40,990 nucleotides of DNA, from the NCBI GenBank assembly GCA_051647685.1, contig JBOFEG010000009.1:1-40990 (forward strand). The letters are read 5' to 3'. Source of the DNA: CALTSX01 sp051647685 (lineage in GTDB: Bacteria; Chlamydiota; Chlamydiia; Chlamydiales; CALTSX01). Every line of letters begins with the position of its first letter. The stretch's first letter is position 1. The notes under the pieces are model-generated. The model worked only from the letters and a program-made list of their open reading frames with translations, ran no database searches and had not been told where the DNA came from. The translations under genes were made by a program, and so were the position numbers. Below, piece after piece: positions 8,401 through 13,713 of the stretch.

Positions 8401-8647
8401 ACCAAGCCATGGTTACAATGTTCTGCTAAGCGCTATTCACAATGGACATGAAGAACTAGCGCTTCTACTAGTGCAGTCTGGAAAAATAGATTTGAATTAT
8501 GCTTGGAGAAATGGCAAAACTGCCCTTCACTTCGCCATTGAAATGAAAATGGAAAAACTCTTGGAAGAAATCTTGCGAAGAGGAGTAGATCGAAATCAAC
8601 CCTATCTTAGTAAAAAGCCCATTATAATAGCTCAAGAGCAAGGTTGA
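5411..8647 (+). CDS. Chimaeric toxin-like / ankyrin-repeat protein, 1078 aa
   Basis: A large protein with at least three regions. Residues about 1-150 are unassigned. About 150-225 match the polymorphic-toxin pattern HIFRDAPGHLKEDTPKNRE ... N-x-F-G-x-x-x-Y ... GYRAWAHVEKGFIINGGRD, seen at C-termini of CdiA/Rhs toxins with a BECR-type RNase fold. About 230-890 are a long helical region with glutamine-rich segments. About 890-1075 contain roughly five ankyrin repeats, the clearest being QGWTALHHAANAGNVAAIELLL. Codon and base usage change near nucleotide 6200: upstream is AT-rich like the neighbours, downstream is much richer in C-ending codons. So the gene is probably a fusion of a toxin module to a host-interaction protein. 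No signal peptide. ATG 5411 is preferred because an earlier ATG (5357) overlaps the upstream gene. Its two upstream neighbours look like immunity genes. Confidence 0.7.
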   Translation: MTYANFSKGISSPYVPFVAPENLHRNSVINHLVKRMQPLSKGYIDKEGNYFRFWLWKSIVLGTLTKADGTELIIPAHKIINPCSNNKLCSPLTLEKLKNSNLDIVYNSHKNEIIIFPHLKASAKDEIDSKTIQAEEKKSWTSPRIMETGSRLGHIFRDAPGHLKEDTPKNREYILAAVSDPANKVGENKFGREIYCKTMSDGYRAWAHVEKGFIINGGRDVPWRKWKPDPEEYLSGRMVPIVTIFREQIQIDRLTNVFNTTIAENHWEPHPLETITVSRDVGGVRHETGIIVDLLEELQSSLYDDYLFFIPKTEGSNLLDKKEILQIVQEIAKGIYLHDTIPFFSLNMNPQQQNYSIIHPCYQNTYVGHVISMLDYYLKGFWTGQLFDQNFIQEWSKNPSIDDTLLQQHLLSMKELCQLHQETPFHSFDQILQRLIQENSLTEEQLHILGKETQNLVLSCKILGKQNSISKYKNLFVLDGKVQLIHTVEWTPDGPDQELCHQILDQACNRVCQQIQDIGFKIPILEKWLSVLQIMNFFSTYFRTVQQAEKIPIFAKPIQIDSQKICPSIFPPIPHPSGPQVEIEPKAILNTFSSSQKQLLEEFCQKDSEDSRLKQTLQSIFLQNIKNFPMQYSSEHLQPCIDTILSAFRTGYRTIDQQVQKLFIHLQIISGSYHATYRIILNFSINLARDNLNSEISDLKNKVASQKIYNQDSRRLEELLQTQKALTQATEWISDPLSTLVQKETWLYDIEQKKLIPAQKTSCGETLKVYGGYEPNLTDIHSQQSPLAKNIAQQNTKKLEALEYENIIPIAANSNNTLFSTLFYPTKNSSGIVLKLPLEDSFPLSSYGLSYHTIQLFASSIHNIEDHNFYTLLQSIREKDLESFTAHYLKEIDYNRLDLLGKAAIHYAALSSSTYFLQELIHKKINLLTPDSQGWTALHHAANAGNVAAIELLLSAAPESLNRVGVNGETPIYLAVHNNQKQIVEKLLQANADLNLKPSHGYNVLLSAIHNGHEELALLLVQSGKIDLNYAWRNGKTALHFAIEMKMEKLLEEILRRGVDRNQPYLSKKPIIIAQEQG

Positions 8648-8737
8648 GAAAGGGGAGTAGAAATTCTCAATAGTAACTTTGCTTATCAAGAACCAACATG
8701 CACAATATTATAAGCAATAAGTTGTATCTCAATAAAG

Positions 8738-8950
8738 AAATTGGATTAGAAAAGTATACTTAGAGAAAATTTCTGAATCAATTGGAATCAATGAGAATAG
8801 GATTATGAGTCCGCTATCACAAATCATTCCGAATCGAAAAGAATACATGAGAACACAGTTTTATAGGCAGAAAAATCTTGTAAAGTTTCTATTTTATTCC
8901 TAAATATTCTTTGAAATTCCAGTCAATTGCGGAAAAAATGCGTAAAATTT
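8738..8950. repeat. att-like repeat, copy D
   Basis: The core TTATGAGTCCG is at 8803-8813 and the arm-like TTGCGGAAAAAATGCG at 8927-8942. The left part keeps TTAGAAAAGTATACT (compare TTAGAAAAGTGTACT at 1726-1740) and AGAAAATTTCTGAATCAATT. It has lost the ~30-base block present in copies B and C. It separates the ankyrin cassette from the Rhs/Nudix/restriction block and is the nearest direct repeat to the tRNA core 18 kb away. Confidence 0.8.
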
Positions 8951-9030
8951 ACGATGAGTAAAAGGAATATGTTTCTAATAGATGCTTTTTGTCTCCGTTG
9001 ATATCTTGCTATGATATTAAAACTTCCAAC

Positions 9031-9432
9031 TTAATCCAAAGGTAGGTTGGGAATATTTTCCCAATAAATTTTGCCTGCCTCAATTCGAATAGTAGAAAAA
9101 TCTAATTCGCTATATTGTGGAGAATAATTTGACCATTTTATACTTAACAAAACCTTATTTCCCTGAATTTTAAATCGAAAAATTCCTGCTTCATCGTATT
9201 TTTTTTCTAGGCGCCCTTTAAAAGGTTTATCATTAATAAATATTTCTTTTACATGTTCACAATGAAGTTTTCCTCTTAAATTGGGAAAAGGATTTTCTTT
9301 AGAAAGCTCAATTTCACAATCTTCTTGATCCATTTCTGCACTGACCATTGTTAAAATAATATTGTCATTTGAATGAGTAATATCTAATATTTCCCCATCA
9401 TGGAAATAAGCTGTATAATTGTCGATATCCAT
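9031..9432 (-). CDS. Candidate immunity protein for the upstream Rhs-type toxin
   Basis: A 133-residue acidic protein beginning MDIDNYTAYFHDGEILDI. The opening 'Y-x-x-x-F-H-D-G-x-I-x-D-I' is typical of small beta-rich proteins of unknown function found near Rhs toxins. It ends in a beta-rich segment, and no signal peptide is visible, so it would act in the cytoplasm. I choose ATG 9432, whose first base is the last base of the Rhs stop codon (TAATG), over an in-frame ATG at 9444. The tight coupling to a polymorphic toxin gene is the main reason for the immunity call. The sequence itself is not one I can assign to a named immunity family. Confidence 0.65.
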   Translation of the reverse strand: MDIDNYTAYFHDGEILDITHSNDNIILTMVSAEMDQEDCEIELSKENPFPNLRGKLHCEHVKEIFINDKPFKGRLEKKYDEAGIFRFKIQGNKVLLSIKWSNYSPQYSELDFSTIRIEAGKIYWENIPNLPLD

Positions 9433-11003
9433 TATTCCCACCATACATGATCTGGATGATAAAGATGAGAAGGTTCGCTTCCACTTCTGACTGGTCTTCG
9501 ATTGGCGTCTAAGTATTTATCATGTCTATTTTTTTTATTCGGATTCAAACGATGATAGTGAGTATGTCCATTATGCCCAGGTTCTTTGGGATCTCCTGGA
9601 TCGTATTCGATAATTTCCCCCGTTATTTTATTTTTAAAAAGAAAATGGTTATCAGCTTTAGCTTCAGGATGACTAATATCCTCCCAATTTTTATCTTCAA
9701 AAGGATTTTTTGGAAGAGTTGGATCAATTCCACCCGCTTTCTTTCTCTCTAATTGTTTACGGTATTCTTTAATACGATGTTTTTCTTGATAATGGTTTAT
9801 TAACTTTCCAGTCCCATAGCCTACTAAGGCGCCACCTGCAATCATTAAGGCACTTGGACCTAAGAGTGGACAACTTAAAATACAACCAGCAGCCCCAAAA
9901 GTAAATCGAAGGACGTTTACTTGAAAATCGCCATCGGGATCGCAATAAAAAATGGGATTATCCAAACAATATTGCAGCGGATGTTCTCGATTGTGATCTT
10001 CTATTTTGTCCGGAGTGAGCCACATTTTGAGAGAAGGACTATAGTAGCGATCACCATAACAGATCAAGTCAGTCTCTATGTCATAGTATTTACCAGCAAA
10101 GAGCCACGGGACAATAAAAGATTCGCTCGCCAGGTTCTGACCATAGGCATCGTGAACATACGATGTTTTTTCTCGTGTATCAATATTGATAAGATGAGAA
10201 ATGTGTCCAATATTGTTGTGAATAGGAGCATAGACAGAATCTTTTATTTCAATAGCGATCGGTCTCATAAGGTCTTTGTGCAAAGAGAGACCAGGAACTT
10301 GAAGGTAAATTAATGTATCATCTCGAATGACTCCGATGGTCTCTTTGCCAATAGAAAAGTACTTTTCTGTGATCTCTTCATTACCTTTTAGTATGGTTTT
10401 AGAGATTCTTTGCCCTTGTTCTCCATAAGTATATGTCACTGCAAGGGTAGGTGTAATAGTGCTAATTAGTTGATTCTCTTCATTGTATTCATATTCAATT
10501 ACCTTCCCTCGAATTGTTTGAGAGATAACCCTGCCAAGCTCATCCAGTTTATAAGAGATATCTTGGTAGTGATTTTCGTGAACCAGTTTGTTTTTCTCTT
10601 CATAAGAATACTCTTCTACATGTTCATCTTGAATACGGGTAAGTAATTGATACTCGGAATTATAGTAACATTCTTCACTATGAAATGGACTTGTAGTGGA
10701 TAAAGTTAAACCGTCACAACCCTCACTAGCTGTATAAATGATTTCTCCTAAATTTCCGATAAGCTTTTCTTTGATAGGATGATCCAGGGAGTTGTATTCA
10801 TAAGCATGAGTGTAGAGAAGATCGCCTTCTTCTGTATGGCGCGTGATTTCTAATAAGTGGTTCTCATCATAATGGTATTCTACATATCCGGATTTTCCTA
10901 GTTCTAGTTTTGTTAGTCGTTCTCGTTCGTCATGCTCTATTGTAAACTGACTAAAAATAGATCGAGACAATAGAAAAAAAGTGAAAAAAAATAGAAGTCT
11001 CAT
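9432..11003 (-). CDS. Short Rhs/YD-repeat protein with C-terminal toxin-like domain
   Basis: A 523-residue mini-Rhs protein. Residues 1-19 (MRLLFFFTFFLLSRSIFSQ) look like a signal peptide. About 20-215 hold YD-type repeats (YEYNSLDHPIKE, YKLDELGRVISQ, YEYNEENQLIST, YTYGEQGQRISK). The Rhs-associated core follows (AGKYYDIETDLICYGDRYYS then MWLTPDKIEDHNREHPLQYC). A hydrophobic segment near 370-395 separates the core from the variable C-terminus. The last ~90 residues are histidine-rich (PGHNGHTHYHRLNPNKK ... PSHLYHPDHVW), a pattern found in polymorphic toxin tips and suggestive of a metal-dependent nuclease. It is far shorter than ordinary 1400-residue Rhs proteins. The downstream gene, coupled by a one-base overlap, is the likely immunity gene. 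Confidence 0.85.
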   Translation of the reverse strand: MRLLFFFTFFLLSRSIFSQFTIEHDERERLTKLELGKSGYVEYHYDENHLLEITRHTEEGDLLYTHAYEYNSLDHPIKEKLIGNLGEIIYTASEGCDGLTLSTTSPFHSEECYYNSEYQLLTRIQDEHVEEYSYEEKNKLVHENHYQDISYKLDELGRVISQTIRGKVIEYEYNEENQLISTITPTLAVTYTYGEQGQRISKTILKGNEEITEKYFSIGKETIGVIRDDTLIYLQVPGLSLHKDLMRPIAIEIKDSVYAPIHNNIGHISHLINIDTREKTSYVHDAYGQNLASESFIVPWLFAGKYYDIETDLICYGDRYYSPSLKMWLTPDKIEDHNREHPLQYCLDNPIFYCDPDGDFQVNVLRFTFGAAGCILSCPLLGPSALMIAGGALVGYGTGKLINHYQEKHRIKEYRKQLERKKAGGIDPTLPKNPFEDKNWEDISHPEAKADNHFLFKNKITGEIIEYDPGDPKEPGHNGHTHYHRLNPNKKNRHDKYLDANRRPVRSGSEPSHLYHPDHVWWE

Positions 11004-11012
11004 AATATCCTT

Positions 11013-11068
11013 AAAAATAAGGAGAAAATGTAAATTTTTTTACTGCTTTTGTAAAGGAATTTTATTAA
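11013..11068. repeat. Orphan copy of the cassette right-end segment
   Basis: AAAAATAAGGAGAAAAT followed by TACTGCTTTTGTAAAGGAAT and TTTATTA matches 1676-1728, which lies ~90 bases left of core B. No core follows here. It is probably the scar of a former cassette boundary just right of the Rhs gene. Confidence 0.6.
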
Positions 11069-11188
11069 ATATTTTTTATTAGCATATAAAGTATCATTGT
11101 TTTTATTGATAGAGTTATAAAAATTATTTTATTTTACTACTCGACTATTGCTGTATAGTAAAAAAGTGTTCAAGAATGGAATTCTACT

Positions 11189-11680
11189 ATGAATTTAGAT
11201 AAACACACTCATATAGGTTTTTACGGAATAATCAATAAAGAAGATCGTTTATTAGTAGTGAAAAAGTCAAGAGGACCTTACAAAGGTCTATTTGATCTTC
11301 CTGGTGGTAGACCTGAATATGGAGAGCCTATTTTAACAACTCTCTTCAGAGAGATACGAGAAGAGACCGGTATTAAGATTATAGAGCATTCATTATATGA
11401 TAATTTCTCTTTCATCCTTCGATATACAGATTCGTTAAAAAAAGAAAAATCTATCTATCACATAGCATTAGTTTACAAAATTACACAATTTATTGATGAC
11501 GATTTTAATGCAAACATTATAGATCAAGATGTAGTAGGGTCTCTCTGGATAGATAAAAAGCAACTTTTAGAAGAACAATGTTCTCCAGTTTTAAAACAAA
11601 TATTAGTCAAAGATAAAAAAATTGAAGATAGTATATTTAAAGAACCTTTAAAGGACATTACATCTAGCAAGGAAAATTAA
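11189..11680 (+). CDS. Nudix hydrolase
   Basis: A 163-residue Nudix-family pyrophosphohydrolase, expected to cleave a nucleoside diphosphate linked to some other moiety. The Nudix box is complete at residues 40-62: G40 x5 E46 x7 R54-E-I-R-E-E-T-G-I62, matching GX5EX7REUXEEXGU, with the metal-binding glutamates E58 and E59. The N-terminal FYGIINKEDRLLVVKKSRGP and DLPGG strands are typical. The substrate cannot be inferred. The start ATG 11189 has GGA eight bases upstream. The gene is alone on its strand apart from a tiny membrane-protein ORF 44 bases downstream, and lies in the cargo part of the island. Confidence 0.92.
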   Translation: MNLDKHTHIGFYGIINKEDRLLVVKKSRGPYKGLFDLPGGRPEYGEPILTTLFREIREETGIKIIEHSLYDNFSFILRYTDSLKKEKSIYHIALVYKITQFIDDDFNANIIDQDVVGSLWIDKKQLLEEQCSPVLKQILVKDKKIEDSIFKEPLKDITSSKEN

Positions 11681-11724
11681 TCTTTTCCGGTAAATGCAAG
11701 AAGAATATGTAATGAGATGTTGAT

Positions 11725-11904
11725 ATGACTATTAATTGGATACATTTTTTAATTCCTCTTGCTCTCCTCTTATTTTATGGGTACAAAAGCTTCTATAAAA
11801 AACAAAAATCCTTAGAACATGGATTTTTGCTGGGTGTGATGTTTATTTTAACACTATTTGCTCTTAGCAAATTGTTCTCTTTTTATATGAGACCTTCGCT
11901 CTAG
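11725..11904 (+). CDS. Small two-helix membrane protein, 59 aa
   Basis: An uninterrupted frame from ATG 11725 to TAG 11902-11904. The product begins MTINWIHFLIPLALLLFYGY, a clear membrane helix. A basic, polar loop (KSFYKKQKSLEHG) and a second helix follow (FLLGVMFILTLFALSKLFSF). Such hydrophobic hairpins are a common small-protein form, but I cannot name this one. It follows the Nudix gene by 44 bases on the same strand and may be co-transcribed. The ribosome-binding site is weak (GAGATG, ~7 bases upstream). Confidence 0.5.
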   Translation: MTINWIHFLIPLALLLFYGYKSFYKKQKSLEHGFLLGVMFILTLFALSKLFSFYMRPSL

Positions 11905-11938
11905 TAAAGTAATTCGAGTAACTTTCGAGAATTTGAAC

Positions 11939-11957
11939 TGTACGATTTTTTCGTACA
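11939..11957. terminator. Possible bidirectional hairpin between converging genes
   Basis: TGTACGA-TTTTT-TCGTACA is a perfect 7-bp inverted repeat between the plus-strand small ORF (ends 11904) and the minus-strand MATE gene (ends 12000). There is no T-run after the stem, so termination is only suggested by position. Confidence 0.4.
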
Positions 11958-11999
11958 CTTGGGGAATGTGTATATTTTAGAGTTTGTATTTCATAGAAA

Positions 12000-13337
12000 T
12001 TATTGGTCTATAAAAAGAGGGCGAATATTTTTCTTCATCCTCATCCAGTAAAGGATTGCTGTTGTCAGATGCATTAAACTAAGGATAAACCAGAACGAAA
12101 TAGCCTTAGCTTGGAAGACCTGTATAGTGAGATAGATCAGTAGAAATCCATTAATCCAATTAAAAACACCCATACCCATAGAGAATTTCATATCTTTAAA
12201 AGCTAAGATATACCCAATAGGCACGCTACCTGAAACAAAGCAAACGAAAGAAAGCCACACTCCAAGAAAAAGAGTTCGAACAACAGAAGGATCTAAGACA
12301 ATCTTGGGAAACAAGAAATGAAAGACGGGGTTAGGGCAGGCAAGTAGAGGAATACTCGTTATAGCAATCATTAGACTTACCAGAGTTAAACCAGATCTAA
12401 AAGCAGATTTGAGAGACAAATACTTTTTAGCACCTACAATTTGCGAGACAATAGTGGTTTGAGATAGACAAATGGCATCCGATAAGAAAGGAAGAAAGAT
12501 AAACAAAGCTCCTCCTATAGATAGATAAAGCAAATAATCACCACCTTTAGCCGTCATTACATAGGATATAGCAGACCAACTGCCGAAGTTTAAGATACAC
12601 GTAATAGACCGCATAAATCCATGTCGTATGCACTCCCAAAAGAGCTTAGGTTTAAAACTCCAATTACGTGATTGGTATAGTGCATTGTTTTTTGTATTCA
12701 TAAAACAGCTCAATAGAAAGACACAGAATGCCCCTTGTGAAATAGCGGTACTAATCAAACCTCCCATTAAACCAAGACCATTGAAGATGAGAAAGTAGGC
12801 TAATACAACCTTAATGGTCTGACACACAAAACTTGCTAGCAAAATCAACTTAGTCTTTCGTTGTCCCAAATAAAATGAAGATAGAGTAATTCCCAGAGGA
12901 AATAGAAAATTAATAGAAAGCAGGGAATAGAAATAAGGAAGTCCGCATTGTTCGATAGGTGTACCATGGAAATAAAATTTACCGTACAACATACCCAAAG
13001 GCACCATCACAAACATAGAAAGCAGAGAAAACCAAATGAACTGCCAAATACCCGAACCAATTTTTAGCCGCTCATTTGCTCCATACCATCGCCCCACGAA
13101 GACCTGAGACATCATGGCTAAAGCCTTGCATGGAGCTTGAAAAATCATACAGGCATAATTAGTACTGACAGCTATTTGTAGAGCTTCTGTGGAGTATCTA
13201 CCTAAAAGAATTTTCTCTATGAAGATAGCGAAATAAGATGAAAAAGACATTAAAAGAGCGGGGAAGAAGAGAGCAAAAAAGTCCCTAATTCCCCCAGCAG
13301 TTATTTGAGTTTCTTGATTATTTTCTAGTACTTTCAT
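12000..13337 (-). CDS. MATE-family multidrug/metabolite exporter
   Basis: A 445-residue inner-membrane protein with about twelve hydrophobic segments. The two-bundle architecture of MATE transporters is visible: FFALFFPALLMSFSSYFAIF opens the N-half, and a second equivalent bundle begins near residue 230. MATE proteins expel organic cations or metabolites using H+ or Na+ gradients. The conserved early motif (LGRYSTEALQIAVSTN, about 50-65) corresponds to the usual 'G-x-L-G-x-x-x-L-A-A-x-A' region. The start at 13337 overlaps the end of the SH2-protein gene by 20 bases, so it is the last gene of a coupled three-gene operon (16697 to 12000). The pairing with an SBP-like protein and an SH2 protein is unusual. 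Its cargo is unknown. Confidence 0.88.
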   Translation of the reverse strand: MKVLENNQETQITAGGIRDFFALFFPALLMSFSSYFAIFIEKILLGRYSTEALQIAVSTNYACMIFQAPCKALAMMSQVFVGRWYGANERLKIGSGIWQFIWFSLLSMFVMVPLGMLYGKFYFHGTPIEQCGLPYFYSLLSINFLFPLGITLSSFYLGQRKTKLILLASFVCQTIKVVLAYFLIFNGLGLMGGLISTAISQGAFCVFLLSCFMNTKNNALYQSRNWSFKPKLFWECIRHGFMRSITCILNFGSWSAISYVMTAKGGDYLLYLSIGGALFIFLPFLSDAICLSQTTIVSQIVGAKKYLSLKSAFRSGLTLVSLMIAITSIPLLACPNPVFHFLFPKIVLDPSVVRTLFLGVWLSFVCFVSGSVPIGYILAFKDMKFSMGMGVFNWINGFLLIYLTIQVFQAKAISFWFILSLMHLTTAILYWMRMKKNIRPLFIDQ

Positions 13338-13713
13338 TCACACACGATAAAGGTAGATAGGGCTTAGGTTCTAGTTTGCGACAGTGCATAATGAGATGTA
13401 GAATATCATCAAAAGTGGCTGTTGTAAGTGTTCCAAAGTTTCCTGTATTTTGACAATACCAACCCTCATTGTTGATGCTTATTATAAATGGCTGATGTTT
13501 TACGCTTAAGTCGGGAAGTATATAAGTAACATAGTAATCACCCTCATTCTCTCCACTTCGAAGTATATAAAGATAGGGGGTCTTTTTCTCTCTGAGTATT
13601 TTTTCTGCTTCTAGCCCAGATATGTGCCCCTGCCAAGTTTCATGAGTTTCTATCTCTTGGATCACAGCATGTTTGTAAGATTTACTAGTATGTTCTTTTA
13701 ATATTGCAGTCAT
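13318..13713 (-). CDS. SH2-domain protein
   Basis: A 131-residue protein whose residues about 27-108 read as a single SH2 domain. They show W27-Q-G-H-I-S-G-L-E-A-E-K-I-L at the start and YLYILRSGENEGDYYVTYIL as the FLVRxS-type strand, with the phosphotyrosine-binding arginine R52. VKHQPF follows, with histidine at the position equivalent to beta-D4 (H73), and TFDDILHLIMHC stands in place of the F-x-s-L-x-x-L-I helix. The alpha-A2 arginine common in eukaryotic domains is a glycine (G33). SH2 domains bind phosphotyrosine peptides and are rare in bacteria, where Legionella effectors are the best-known cases. The start overlaps the stop of the upstream OppA-like gene (ATGA) and the end overlaps the MATE gene. 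It may be an effector acting in the host or a regulator; no secretion signal is visible. Confidence 0.72.
   Translation of the reverse strand: MTAILKEHTSKSYKHAVIQEIETHETWQGHISGLEAEKILREKKTPYLYILRSGENEGDYYVTYILPDLSVKHQPFIISINNEGWYCQNTGNFGTLTTATFDDILHLIMHCRKLEPKPYLPLSCVNESTRK

Noticed and set aside
1..9000. A CRISPR array, suggested by four spaced repeats
   Set aside because: Repeat units are ~140-280 bases, kilobases apart and separated by genes. They match a tRNA core and integrase arm words, not CRISPR repeats.
1..9000. Insertion-sequence ends as an explanation of the repeats
   Set aside because: No transposase gene and no terminal inverted repeats are seen, and all copies are in direct orientation.
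11939..11957. Strong rho-independent terminator
   Set aside because: The stem is good but lacks a T-tail, so it is kept only as a possible bidirectional hairpin.
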